DNA of 64,000 bases, from assembly GCA_024228935.1 (NCBI GenBank), contig JAAESX010000037.1, positions 1 to 64,000 on the forward strand, written 5' to 3'. Positions 32,125 to 40,474 of the stretch are shown in pieces; within the stretch, counting starts at the first letter, position 1; each line of letters opens with the position of its first letter. The stretch is from Pseudomonadota bacterium. Lineage in GTDB: Bacteria; Myxococcota_A; UBA796; CAJQPC01. A program made the position numbers and the translations under genes. The notes under the pieces are model-generated. The model saw nothing but the letters and a program-made list of their open reading frames with translations, searched no databases and was not told the DNA's origin.

Positions 32125-34374
32125 TCAGTTGTCCAGTGCGCCCTGGTCGATCCAGGAGGCGATGTCGGTGCTCTCGTCCGCGCTGAACCAGCCGCTGGAG
32201 TGGTGAGAGCCCTTGGTGAAGAGGGAGCTGGAGGTGCTGCTGTACGGGATGACGGTGCCGCTGCGCATCAGGTCGCTGTGCGAGGTCACGTCCAGGCCGC
32301 CGTAGGTGTGGCCGTCTCCATGGCAGCTGGTGCAGCGGTCCTCCAGGATCGGGAGGATGGTGTCGGCGAACGACACCGCAGGCCAGGTGGTGGCGAAGAG
32401 CTCGACCTCGTTCGTGTCTTCCTGGCCGTCGGAGTCCACCGCTCGGACCACGACGTACCAGGTGCTGTCCATCGCCAGGTCCTCGAGCTCCGCCCAGGTC
32501 CGACCCGCGGACGTCTCGAGCGTGGGCGTCGTGTAGTCCTGCCCTCCCTCGGTGTCGGCGGCGTACAGTCGATAGACCAGCTCCGAGCGGGGCGTCGAGT
32601 CGTCCGAGGCCGCCGACCAGCCCGCCTCGAGGGTGGTCTCGCTCGTGGCCTCGAGGGACTCGATGCCCGCGAAGAACGGCGCCGCGTCCTCGCCATCTCC
32701 GGTCACGCCGAAGTAGAACCGCTCGGTCTCGTCGCGCTCGTTTCCGCTCAGATCCCTCAGCCCATCGTGGACTTCGATGGCGCAGAAGGCGCCCGCGGGG
32801 AGGGGGCGCTCCAGCTCCAGCTCGACCGAACCGAGCTCCGGATCGTAGCGAGGAGTCAGCTCCTGGTCAGCGCCGCTGCAGCTGAGCGTGAACCGCTCGG
32901 CGCTGAGCGTTCGAAGGTCCGGAGGCTCGGACAGTCCGACCCGGATCGGAGCCTCGGGGTCGTTGTCGATGCTTCCGTCCTGCGGGCTGGTTCCGGTGAC
33001 CCGGGGGGCGGCCACGTCCAGCGCCAGACCCACCTGGAAGCTCCAGGCCGCGAGCTGCGCCTCGTTCCCGCTCCGATCCGAGGGGGGTGGGTCCAGGCTC
33101 AGCAGCAGCTCGCCGCTGGGCAGTGCCTCCTGGGCGCTCCAGGTCAGGGTGCGCCCGTCGTCGTCCAGGATGAGCTCGCCGTCCAGGCGGCCAGCGGCGT
33201 CCTCGACCCAGAAGGCGTCGGCCTGTAGCGAGCCCGCGTCGAGCTGCTCGTCGAAGCGCACCTGCACCAGCGAGTCGGGGCTGACGCGGGGGCTCCCCGG
33301 TGGGGGCAACAGCGCCTCGGCGACGGGAGCGAGGGTGTCGTCCTCGGTCTCGAAGACGACCAGGACCGGACTCTCCTGCTCCACCCCGCCTTCGCTGCGC
33401 AGCCCGTCGAGGTGCAACGCGCAGTGGAGCCCTCGGGTCAGGTCGGAGCGGGGCTGCACGTCGATCCTGCTCTCCTGGGCGTCGTAGGAGACGTCGGCCC
33501 CGGACGGAGCGCAGCTGACATCCAGCCAGACGGTGTCCTCGCTGACGCTGGAGGTCTGGAGCGGCGCTGCGAACCAGACACTGACGACCGTGTCCGGGGA
33601 GACGCCGGTGTCGCCGGCCGCTGGCTCGGAGTCCTGGACGCGAGGTCCACGGTCGCCCGAGGTCTGGAACTCGACCCTCTGCTGCGAGTCCAGCGGATTG
33701 CCCGCCAGGTCGGTCAGCGAGCGCTCGAGCACCAGGGCGTAGGAGGCCTCTTCCTCGAGCTCCTGCAGGGGGCGGACGTACACCGTCTCGTCGTGGACCG
33801 AGGCGCTGACCTCGAGCTCGACCCGCCCGTGGACGCCCTCGAGGTGGAGCCCGGACGAGGACAGGCTGGCCGGGTCCAGGGGCTCGGAGAACAGGAGCTC
33901 GAGCGCTCCCTGGGGATCCACGCCCTGGGCCTGGTCCGAGGGGGTGGAGAGCAGGAGTCGAGGAGGGAACCGGTCCGAGGCCACCAGCGCACCCTCGGTC
34001 CCCTGGGCTCCGTCGGCGCGATGGCAGAGGTTGCAGTCCCGGTCGTTGGGCAGGACGTGCTCGTCCGAGCGCTGATCACCGAGCTGGAACGTCAGCGGGC
34101 CCGTGGGCAGGGGCTCCAGCGAGTAGAGCAACCCCAGCTCGGTGCTGGTCGCGACGAACGAGGTGCGTCCGGAGCTGTCGGTCACCCGCAGCTCAGCCCC
34201 GCCCAGGCCCCGGTGGCCGTCCAGATCCGAGAAGACCGAGCCGGCGGTCGTGAAGTCGGGGTGGCAGGCGCTGGAGCTGCAGCTCGGCGTGCCCTGGTGC
34301 ACCACGTCGAGCGTGGCGTTCGTGCCCGAGCCGAGGTCACAGGCGAGCAGCAGGCCCAGAAGGGAGTGGGTCAC
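32125..34374 (-). CDS. Big_5/Ig-like lipoprotein with c-type heme motifs, about 749 aa
   Basis: The GTG at 34374 is placed by GAGGG just upstream and opens MTHSLLGLLLACDLGSG, with lipidation Cys near 12; GTG 34383 is also possible. Heme-attachment motifs are CNLCH near residue 120 and CTSCH near the C-terminus, plus a CX4CH variant (CSSSACH) near the N-terminus. Between them lie several Big_5-type Ig-like domains (PRVQDSEPAAGDTGVSPDTV, PRVTGTSPQDGSIDND) and a fibronectin-like unit. The C-terminal segment ADTILPILEDRCTSCHGDGH resembles cytochrome-like caps of surface proteins. First gene of the six-gene redox operon, divergent from apbE. Confidence 0.85.
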   Translation of the reverse strand: MTHSLLGLLLACDLGSGTNATLDVVHQGTPSCSSSACHPDFTTAGSVFSDLDGHRGLGGAELRVTDSSGRTSFVATSTELGLLYSLEPLPTGPLTFQLGDQRSDEHVLPNDRDCNLCHRADGAQGTEGALVASDRFPPRLLLSTPSDQAQGVDPQGALELLFSEPLDPASLSSSGLHLEGVHGRVELEVSASVHDETVYVRPLQELEEEASYALVLERSLTDLAGNPLDSQQRVEFQTSGDRGPRVQDSEPAAGDTGVSPDTVVSVWFAAPLQTSSVSEDTVWLDVSCAPSGADVSYDAQESRIDVQPRSDLTRGLHCALHLDGLRSEGGVEQESPVLVVFETEDDTLAPVAEALLPPPGSPRVSPDSLVQVRFDEQLDAGSLQADAFWVEDAAGRLDGELILDDDGRTLTWSAQEALPSGELLLSLDPPPSDRSGNEAQLAAWSFQVGLALDVAAPRVTGTSPQDGSIDNDPEAPIRVGLSEPPDLRTLSAERFTLSCSGADQELTPRYDPELGSVELELERPLPAGAFCAIEVHDGLRDLSGNERDETERFYFGVTGDGEDAAPFFAGIESLEATSETTLEAGWSAASDDSTPRSELVYRLYAADTEGGQDYTTPTLETSAGRTWAELEDLAMDSTWYVVVRAVDSDGQEDTNEVELFATTWPAVSFADTILPILEDRCTSCHGDGHTYGGLDVTSHSDLMRSGTVIPYSSTSSSLFTKGSHHSSGWFSADESTDIASWIDQGALDN

Positions 34375-34380
34375 GGCCCT

Positions 34381-34390
34381 CACTATAGTG
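34381..34390. promoter_or_regulatory. Palindrome CACTATAGTG in the apbE divergent gap
   Basis: A perfect 10-bp palindrome lies in the 23 bases between the starts of the heme-motif gene (34374) and apbE (34398). The gap is too short for two ordinary promoters, so the promoters must overlap the coding regions or transcripts must be nearly leaderless. The palindrome is a candidate shared operator. Confidence 0.3.
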
Positions 34391-34397
34391 ACCGGAG

Positions 34398-35411
34398 ATG
34401 CCCGCTCTTCGCCGTCTCGGTCCCGCCTTCGCGCTGATCTCGCTGTCGCCACTCCTGACCGCCTTCACGCCGCCAGCGGCCGATGTGGTGACGGCCCGGC
34501 GTGAGCTGATGGGTACGGGGTTCGAGGTCCAGATCCCCTCGTCGCCGGCGCAGCGTCCAGAGGCCGAGCGAGCCGCCGGTCTGGCTCTCGACGAGGTGGC
34601 GCGGATCGAGCAGCTGATGTCGAGCTGGCTCCCTCGAAGTGAGCTCGCCCAGGTCAACCAGCAGGCGGGTGGGGCTCCGGTCGAGGTGAGCTCCGAGCTG
34701 CTGGGGCTCGTCCGGCGAGCGCTGGACCTGTGCCAGGAGACCGGTGGGCTCTTCGACATCACGTATCGACCCCTGGCGCAGCTCTGGAGCCTGTCCGCCG
34801 AGCCGTTCGTGCTCCCGGAGCCGTCGCTGGTCGCTGCCGCCCGCGATTATGTGGGCTGCGACAAGGTGAGGGTCGACGAGGTCGCCTCGACGGTTCGACT
34901 CAGCGAGCGGGGGATGTCCATCGGGCTCGGAGGCATCGCGAAGGGCTACGCCGTGGATCGGGCCTCGGAGCTCCTGGTCGAGCGCGGGTTCGAGCACAGC
35001 ATGGTCGACGGCGGCGGAGACGTCCTGGCGCGTGGCCGGGGCCCCGGTGGGAGCTGGAACGTGGGCGTGCAGCACCCTCGCGAGCCGCTCGGGACCGTCG
35101 TCGGGAGCGTGGCGGTGTCGGACCGGGCCCTGGTGACCTCGGGCGACTACCTGCGCTTCGTCGAGCACGACGGCGAGCGGTACCACCACATCCTCGATCC
35201 CCGCACGGGCTTCCCTGCCCAGGGGCTGATGTCCGTGAGCGTCCTGGCGGGGTCGGCCGAGCGGGCAGATGCGCTGGCGACGGCGTTGTTCGTCGCGGGC
35301 CCCAAGGGCGCGACAGAGCTCCTGGCCACGCTCCCCGACGTCGACGCCCTGCTGATCCTCGAGGACGGCGAGTGGTCGATGACCGAGGGGTTCGCCGCCG
35401 CGATGCGTTGA
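34398..35411 (+). CDS. apbE: FAD:protein FMN transferase (ApbE), 337 aa
   Basis: Exported flavin transferase that attaches FMN from FAD to Ser/Thr of target proteins. The signal peptide (LGPAFALISLSPLLTAFTPP) precedes the domain. Signatures are RRELMGTGFEVQI, ELGGLFDITYRPL-like (ETGGLFDITYRPLAQLW), SIGLGGIAKGYAVDRA (FAD/Mg site), VDGGGDVLARGRG, TSGDYLRF and HHILDPRTGFPA. Intact and normal length. Divergent from the six-gene DUF3570/TlpA operon, implying that a product there is the substrate. I saw no clear (S/T)GA(S/T) flavinylation site in those proteins, so the substrate is unresolved. Confidence 0.93.
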   Translation: MPALRRLGPAFALISLSPLLTAFTPPAADVVTARRELMGTGFEVQIPSSPAQRPEAERAAGLALDEVARIEQLMSSWLPRSELAQVNQQAGGAPVEVSSELLGLVRRALDLCQETGGLFDITYRPLAQLWSLSAEPFVLPEPSLVAAARDYVGCDKVRVDEVASTVRLSERGMSIGLGGIAKGYAVDRASELLVERGFEHSMVDGGGDVLARGRGPGGSWNVGVQHPREPLGTVVGSVAVSDRALVTSGDYLRFVEHDGERYHHILDPRTGFPAQGLMSVSVLAGSAERADALATALFVAGPKGATELLATLPDVDALLILEDGEWSMTEGFAAAMR

Positions 35412-35435
35412 GGGGCTCAGTTCTGTCGTCGGGGA

Positions 35436-35792
35436 CTAGCCGCCGGCCAGGTCGTCGCCGAGCTCCTTCAGCCGCAGGGACTGCCGGCGAATCGCATCGG
35501 CCAGCTCGGCCGCGACCGTGGGGTCCTCCAGCGCGCCTCCCGCCAGCGCCTCCGAGCTGGCCAGCAGGACGGACACCGGGCCCCGGAGCGCTCGGCCCAC
35601 CTCGTCACGCAGCGCCTGCCTTCCCTCGGTGAGGGCGGTCTGATGGGACTCAGCGGTCTGTTGCGCGTCGGCCTCGAGCGCCTCGATCCGGGACGTCAAC
35701 GGACGGCGCCCACGCGCCGCGGCCAGCCAGCCCGCGACCCCCCCGACCAGGGCCGCGAGGGCGATCAAGGCGACGGCTGTGGCGATGGGCAT
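35436..35792 (-). CDS. Membrane-anchored HisKA-like stub without catalytic His, 118 aa
   Basis: ATG at 35792 gives one N-terminal membrane helix (MPIATAVALIALAALVGGVA), a coiled coil (TSRIEALEADAQQTAESHQT), then a helix pair that resembles a histidine kinase dimerisation domain. EVGRALRGPVSVLLASSEAL occupies the position of the usual SHELRTPLTVILGYAELL. His and Glu of that box are replaced by Arg and Ala, and no ATPase domain follows. It could dock a response regulator without phosphorylating it, and a PhoB-like regulator gene lies divergently 131 bases away. The resemblance is by eye and the call is tentative; it may simply be a short coiled-coil membrane protein. Confidence 0.65.
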   Translation of the reverse strand: MPIATAVALIALAALVGGVAGWLAAARGRRPLTSRIEALEADAQQTAESHQTALTEGRQALRDEVGRALRGPVSVLLASSEALAGGALEDPTVAAELADAIRRQSLRLKELGDDLAGG

Positions 35793-35923
35793 CCGCGCTC
35801 CCTGGGCGTTCTTCCCGAGCGTAGCGACCCCCGGTGACGAGTCGAGGTCAGCTCGTGGGAGGTCGTCCCGGCAGCTCGCATCCAGGCCCAGACGCACATA
35901 CGATCGCAACAGCCGAGGACTCC

Positions 35924-36583
35924 GTGGCGCGCATCCTGTTCATCGAAGACGAGCCCGACCTGGTCCCCGCGATCGTGTTCACGCTGGGTCGAGAGGGCTT
36001 CGACGTCCACACGGCGGGCACGATGGCCGAGGGGCGGATCCTGGCCGAGGCCGTGCCCGGGCCCGATCTGGTTGTCCTGGACTGGATGCTGCCGGACGGC
36101 TCGGGCGTGGACTTGTGTCGAGCTCTCCGCGCCGACGAGGCGACCGAGCAGCTGCCTGTGCTCCTGCTGACCGCCCGCGCGAGCGAGGCCGACCGGGTCG
36201 CCGGCCTTGAGGCGGGGGTCGACGACTACATGACCAAGCCCTTCTCGGTGCAGGAGCTGGCGCGTCGCATCCGGACGCTGCTGGCTCGGGTCGCCGACCA
36301 GGGACGTCCGCTCGAGGACCGGGTCGCGTGGGTCCGCGAGCACGGCGGCTCACTCGCCCCCAGCGAGCGCCGGGTGCTGGGGTACCTGGTCGAGCGCGGG
36401 GGGCGGCTCGTGCGTCGGAGTGAGCTGGACGTGCTCGCCCAGGGAGAGGACGAGGCGCCGGTGGGCCCTCGGGCAGTGGACCCCTGTGTGCAATCACTCC
36501 GGCAGCGTCTGGGCCCGCCCGGACAGGCCATCGAGGTGCTCCCTGGCGTCGGCTACCGCCTGGATCTGGCTCGGCTCGACTGA
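35924..36583 (+). CDS. OmpR/PhoB-family response regulator, 219 aa
   Basis: GTG start with GAGG six bases upstream; in-frame ATG at 35834 adds 30 unlikely residues. Receiver domain intact: E8/D9 acidic pair, phosphoacceptor D53 (VLDWMLPDGSG), T83 and K105 (DYMTKPFSV). The C-terminal winged helix is somewhat short (LAPSERRVLGYLVERGGRLV, QSLRQRLGPPGQAIEVLPG, GYRL). Cytoplasmic transcription factor. No complete kinase neighbours it, only the divergent HisKA-like stub, so the partner kinase must be elsewhere or the stub has a regulatory role. Confidence 0.88.
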   Translation: MARILFIEDEPDLVPAIVFTLGREGFDVHTAGTMAEGRILAEAVPGPDLVVLDWMLPDGSGVDLCRALRADEATEQLPVLLLTARASEADRVAGLEAGVDDYMTKPFSVQELARRIRTLLARVADQGRPLEDRVAWVREHGGSLAPSERRVLGYLVERGGRLVRRSELDVLAQGEDEAPVGPRAVDPCVQSLRQRLGPPGQAIEVLPGVGYRLDLARLD

Positions 36584-36629
36584 GCTCTCGCGCGCCCGGC
36601 CTACACTCGCCGCCACGGAGGGCTTGCAG

Positions 36630-37379
36630 GTGGAGTCCCAGCCCGGCGCTGACAAGGCCGCTCGACTGTTGAACCTGTCGGTCGCCGCCGTCTGGTTGGC
36701 CACGGGCGTCCTGGTCCTGCACCCGACCTATCGAGCCGAGGGTGCGTTGTGGCTCGAGCCGCTGGGGCTGCCGTGGTGGGTGATGGTGCCGGCGTGTGCC
36801 GCCGAGGTGGTGCTCGCCTTGCGTGTGGCGCGCGGACCCACCACGAGGCTGGTCGCGGGCATCCAGACCGCCGCAGTGCTGTTCTTCACGGCGGTGCTGG
36901 CGCTCACCGAGCCGCTTCTGTTGGCCCATCCGTTCGGCGTGCTGACGAAGAACCTCCCGCTCCTGGCCGCCGTCTGGGCCGCCTGGGCGCTCCATCGAGA
37001 GGGCTGGTCCCCACGGGCCGTCTGGGGACTTCGTGTCGGGATGGCGCTCATCTGGATCACCGAGGGGCTGTTCCCCAAGGTGTTCTTCCAGCAGCCGATG
37101 GAGATCGTGCTGGTCGAGAGCGTCCTGCCCGTGGACGGGGCCTCGTTCCTGGTGGTGATGGGCCTGGCCCAGGCGCTCAGCGGTGTGCTGGCCCTGGTGC
37201 TCCGTGGGCGCGCCCTGGCGGTCCTGCTGGGCCTCCAGGTCGGGGCGCTGATCCTGCTCCCGATCCTGGTCTCCTGGCACGATCCGTCGGTGTGGGTCCA
37301 CCCGTTCGGCCCGATGACCAAGAACCTGCCGATCCTGGCGGGGACCTTCCTTCTGGCGAGGCGCGCATGGTCCCGCTGA
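36630..37379 (+). CDS. DoxX-like membrane protein with internal duplication, 249 aa
   Basis: GTG start with GGAGGG seven bases before. About eight transmembrane helices. Two halves repeat: HPFGVLTKNLPLLAAV in the first and HPFGPMTKNLPILAGT in the second, so an ancestral four-helix DoxX_3-type unit was duplicated and fused. No known catalytic residues. Its end overlaps the DUF2269 gene start by 13 bases, so the two membrane proteins are coupled. Members of this family are often linked to envelope redox or transport, with no defined substrate. Confidence 0.8.
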   Translation: MESQPGADKAARLLNLSVAAVWLATGVLVLHPTYRAEGALWLEPLGLPWWVMVPACAAEVVLALRVARGPTTRLVAGIQTAAVLFFTAVLALTEPLLLAHPFGVLTKNLPLLAAVWAAWALHREGWSPRAVWGLRVGMALIWITEGLFPKVFFQQPMEIVLVESVLPVDGASFLVVMGLAQALSGVLALVLRGRALAVLLGLQVGALILLPILVSWHDPSVWVHPFGPMTKNLPILAGTFLLARRAWSR

Positions 37380-37831
37380 TCAAGTCCGTTCACGTCCTGG
37401 GCGCCGTGCTCTTCCTGGGCACGGGCCTTGGCAGCGCCTGGTACAAGTGGCGCGCTGACCGCGCGGGGGACGTCCGGATCGTGGCCTGGTGCCAGCGGGA
37501 GATCGTCCTGGCGGACTGGGTCTTCACGGTGCCCTCGGGCATCCTGATGCCGCTGACCGGCGGCCTGCTCGTGCACCTGTACGGGCTCCCCTGGTCGACC
37601 CCATGGGTCCAGGCCGCGATCGGTCTGTACGTCGTCGCTGGGCTCTGCTGGCTGCCGGCGGCCGGACTGCAGCTCAAGATGCGGCGGCTCGCGGACGAGG
37701 CGGTCGCGAGGGCGACCGAGCTCCCGCCCGAGTTCCACGCCGCCAACCGGATCTGGCTGGCGCTGGGCTTCCCGGCGTTCCTGGCGTCGATCGCGGCCGT
37801 CTGGGTGATGGTGGCGAAGCCGCTCTTCTGA
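37367..37831 (+). CDS. DUF2269 integral membrane protein, 154 aa
   Basis: ATG within the last codons of the DoxX-like gene. Four transmembrane helices. Family signatures: SVHVLGAVLFLGTGLGSAWY near the N-terminus, with conserved His, and the segment ANRIWLALGFPAFLASIAAV near the end. DUF2269 proteins are uncharacterised, possibly heme-linked membrane proteins. Its stop is five bases from the stop of the convergent CPBP protease gene. Confidence 0.85.
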   Translation: MVPLIKSVHVLGAVLFLGTGLGSAWYKWRADRAGDVRIVAWCQREIVLADWVFTVPSGILMPLTGGLLVHLYGLPWSTPWVQAAIGLYVVAGLCWLPAAGLQLKMRRLADEAVARATELPPEFHAANRIWLALGFPAFLASIAAVWVMVAKPLF

Positions 37832-37836
37832 GCCTG

Positions 37837-38661
37837 TCAGCCCGAGCCGTTCCGAAGCGCGAAGCACGTGAACTCCATCGCCGCGTTGAGCCCCCAGTGC
37901 AGGATGACGGCGGGCCAGAAGCTGCGACCGCGCCAGCAGAACAGCGCCAGCCCCACGGCTCCGAAGAACGACGCCAGCATCTCGACCTTGGGCTTGGCCC
38001 GGTGCACCAGCATGAAGGGGATGGCCTGGACGAGCGCTCCCATGACCGGCCCCGAGGTGCGCGCCACACCGAAGTTCATGAAGCCGCGGAAGAAGAACTC
38101 CCAGCCGACCATGTAGACGCCAAGGCTCAGCTGGTAGCCGAACAGCTCGCCGGCGTCGGTGCGGGCCGGCTCGTACCAGGGGTAGGCCTCGCGGAACGAC
38201 GGGAACACGAGCGCGCACACGACGGACAGGCCGATGGCGAGGACCATGAGCAGGGCGGTCCACGGCCCCCACCATCTCCAGTCGCCCAGGCCCAGGCCCC
38301 AGTCGTCCGCCTTCACTCCGCCGAGCTTGCACGCCGCCACGATCAGCGCGGTGCCGATGACGGCGGGCCCGACCAGGAGCTCGGGCTGCGCCAGGTACAG
38401 CTCCTTGTCGACCAGGTTCCTGTGAAGGACCGGGGCCAGCGTCAACAGCGCTCCGCCGAGCCACAGGACGCGGGTCCACGTCTTCTCGTACCCGTCGAGC
38501 AGGTAGACAGCGAGCAGCGGCAACGGCATGAAGACGATGAAGGTCAGGCTGTCCTTCAGCCAGTAGGGCTTCCCGGGTGACCACCGTGTGCCCAGGAACA
38601 GGCACATGGCCGTGGCCGTGAACACGATGAGCGGGACGCGATGCTCCCGAAGCCGCTGCAT
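37837..38661 (-). CDS. CPBP-family intramembrane glutamic protease, 274 aa
   Basis: ATG at 38661 is chosen because GGAGGGGG precedes it by seven bases. About eight helices. The protease motifs are EFFFRGF (the EExxxR-type first motif with Phe replacing one Glu), LVHRAKPK with conserved His, and HWGLNA for the second His/Asn. CPBP proteases cleave prenylated proteins or exported peptides, and some serve bacteriocin maturation and self-immunity. It is the last gene of a five-gene operon with a radical SAM enzyme and methyltransferase, which invites a peptide-maturation role. That is inference. Confidence 0.87.
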   Translation of the reverse strand: MQRLREHRVPLIVFTATAMCLFLGTRWSPGKPYWLKDSLTFIVFMPLPLLAVYLLDGYEKTWTRVLWLGGALLTLAPVLHRNLVDKELYLAQPELLVGPAVIGTALIVAACKLGGVKADDWGLGLGDWRWWGPWTALLMVLAIGLSVVCALVFPSFREAYPWYEPARTDAGELFGYQLSLGVYMVGWEFFFRGFMNFGVARTSGPVMGALVQAIPFMLVHRAKPKVEMLASFFGAVGLALFCWRGRSFWPAVILHWGLNAAMEFTCFALRNGSG

Positions 38662-38681
38662 CACCGTGCCCCCTCCCATCG

Positions 38682-39515
38682 TCAGACCGGCGTGACGTCG
38701 AGCTCGACGTCGAGAGTGTCGCAGCCGTAGTCGTACGCGATGTGGACCCGGTAGGTCCGACCCTCCTCGAGCTGGACCTCGCGCTTCAGGTAGATGACCT
38801 CGGGGTTGTAGAGGAACCGGGTCCGCTCGGTGACCAGGTCCTCGGTCAGCCACGCGCGGCTGGTGATGACCACGGCGTCGGCGACCCGCGTCTTCCGGGC
38901 GCGCAGCTCGACGGTGGCGTCGACGCGAGCCGGCTCGACAGGCCGACCGAAGTCGATCACGTCGTACCGGGCTCGGGTGGAGACCGGCTCGTCCCCCGCC
39001 AGCAGGTCCGAGCGGCTGTCCGTGTCGATCCGGACGCCGTACAGGTCTTTCTGTGCGTCCAGGAGCTGGACGAACGACTCGACCTTGGACGGCAGGATCC
39101 GGCCTCCTGGGGCGAGGTACTGCCGGAGGTGGTTCACGACCTGGACCTCGGGCTCGAAGAACTGGCCGGTGCACAGGAGCTCGCAGATGAGCAGGTCGAT
39201 CGGCTCGCTCAGCTCGAGGCGGCTGGCGTCGGCGTGGTGGACCTGGACCTTGTCGCTCACCTCGTTCAGCTCGGCCATGTGCTCGATCAGCGCGACGAAC
39301 CGGGGGTGCAGCTCGATGGCATGCACGCGAGCCGCTCCGTCCTTGGCCGCGAACATGCTCAGGATGCCGGTCCCCGCACCCGCGTCGACCACGATGTCTC
39401 CGGGGCGGACCAGGTCCTCGATGGCCTGCTTCCACAGCCGCGTGCGATGCACGTCGTGCAGGCACATCGAGATCTCGTACGGGGTGAACTGGACGTTCGT
39501 GCTGGGCTTCTTCAT
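38682..39515 (-). CDS. SAM-dependent methyltransferase, PRMT-like, 277 aa
   Basis: Class I methyltransferase fold: motif I VVDAGAGTGILSMFAAKDGA, motif post-I RVHAIE, motif II DLLICELLCTGQFFE. Motif I is strikingly close to eukaryotic-type protein arginine methyltransferases. The ELLCTGQFFEPE stretch sits where these have the double-Glu loop, with one Glu in place and the second further on. The C-terminal half is a beta-barrel-like segment (TFVAYDYGCDTLDVELDV-type) as in PRMTs. The start overlaps the radical SAM stop as ATGA. The substrate could be a protein, peptide or small molecule made by its operon partner. Confidence 0.85.
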   Translation of the reverse strand: MKKPSTNVQFTPYEISMCLHDVHRTRLWKQAIEDLVRPGDIVVDAGAGTGILSMFAAKDGAARVHAIELHPRFVALIEHMAELNEVSDKVQVHHADASRLELSEPIDLLICELLCTGQFFEPEVQVVNHLRQYLAPGGRILPSKVESFVQLLDAQKDLYGVRIDTDSRSDLLAGDEPVSTRARYDVIDFGRPVEPARVDATVELRARKTRVADAVVITSRAWLTEDLVTERTRFLYNPEVIYLKREVQLEEGRTYRVHIAYDYGCDTLDVELDVTPV

Positions 39516-40453
39516 GCCCCCGCCTCTCGCTTCATCCGCGCGACGTCCTGGTGGCGGTTGAACGAGAGGATGGCGGCGACCGCTCGCTCGGCGTCGAGGC
39601 CCGTGGACTGGAACGTGCCGCCCTTGAGCGCGAGCCCCTCGTCGTCGAGCCCGGCGTACAGCGGCATCCCACGCTGGATCGACTCCTCGGCGACGCGGAT
39701 GACCGAGGTCAGCTCGGGCGGCTCGTAGCCCGCGGCGACCAGCTCGTCGGTGAGCGCGCAGCCCTCGGCGATGTAGGTGGGGTTCAGGTGGATCGAGACC
39801 GGCACGCCAAACTCCTGTCCCAGCCCGTGCAGGTGGTCCAGGCCGTGGATGGCCTCGTCGACGCCGCCCTGCTCGGTCAGGCTGTGGTGCGGCTTCAGCA
39901 TCACGTACGCCTTGAGCGCGCCCTGATGCGAGGACAGCCGCTCCATCAGCATGCGCAGCGACTTCTCTGTCAGCCCCTTCTTCAGCACCGTGTTCCGCAG
40001 GTGCGGATCGTGGGTCTCGTACCCGATTGCCGCCTCGACCTGGATGCCCTCGCCCAGGACCTCGGACAGCATGCGCAGTTCCCAGTCCTCGACGTACTCG
40101 GGGCGGGTCTCCAGCGACAGGAGCTTCAGCGCGGGCAGGTCGCAGACCTTGAGCAGCAGGTACATCAGGCTGCGGGTCGGCAGGCACTTCTGATCCAGGG
40201 TCGAGGCCGCCGTGTAGACGGAGACCTTGGTGACCTGGTCCAGCTGGGTCTTGTCGTAGTGCGACAGGATCCAGTCGACCTGCGCGTCGATGTCCTGGGG
40301 CCGGACGCGGTCGCCGCCCTCGGCCAGGCTGGGGAGAGAGCAGAACACGCAGCGCGCGTAGCGGCAGGGCAGGGTGTACAGCGCGAGGACGAGCTCCTTG
40401 CCGGTGGAGCAGTCGACGAACCAGTGGAACAAAGGCCGTTTGGGGTCGGTCAT
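39512..40453 (-). CDS. Radical SAM protein, Elp3/TIGR01210-like, 313 aa
   Basis: The iron-sulfur motif is LPCRYARCVFC (CX4CX2C). A barrel follows with LLSLETRPEYVEDWELRML, EAAIGYETHDPHLRNTVLKK and GALKAYVMLKPHHSLTEQG. These are the signatures of the Elp3-like/archaeosine-type radical SAM group, which acts on nucleosides or sulfur chemistry in known cases. No extra SPASM or B12 domain is visible. It directly precedes and overlaps the methyltransferase gene, and starts 21 bases after DUF2804. Reaction unassigned. Confidence 0.87.
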   Translation of the reverse strand: MTDPKRPLFHWFVDCSTGKELVLALYTLPCRYARCVFCSLPSLAEGGDRVRPQDIDAQVDWILSHYDKTQLDQVTKVSVYTAASTLDQKCLPTRSLMYLLLKVCDLPALKLLSLETRPEYVEDWELRMLSEVLGEGIQVEAAIGYETHDPHLRNTVLKKGLTEKSLRMLMERLSSHQGALKAYVMLKPHHSLTEQGGVDEAIHGLDHLHGLGQEFGVPVSIHLNPTYIAEGCALTDELVAAGYEPPELTSVIRVAEESIQRGMPLYAGLDDEGLALKGGTFQSTGLDAERAVAAILSFNRHQDVARMKREAGA

Positions 40454-40474
40454 GTTCCATCCTACGCCCGGGCG

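Noticed and set aside
32125..34374. Calling the Big_5 protein a multiheme nanowire cytochrome
   Set aside because: Only two canonical CXXCH motifs and one CX4CH variant in about 750 residues; too few and too far apart for a conducting heme chain.
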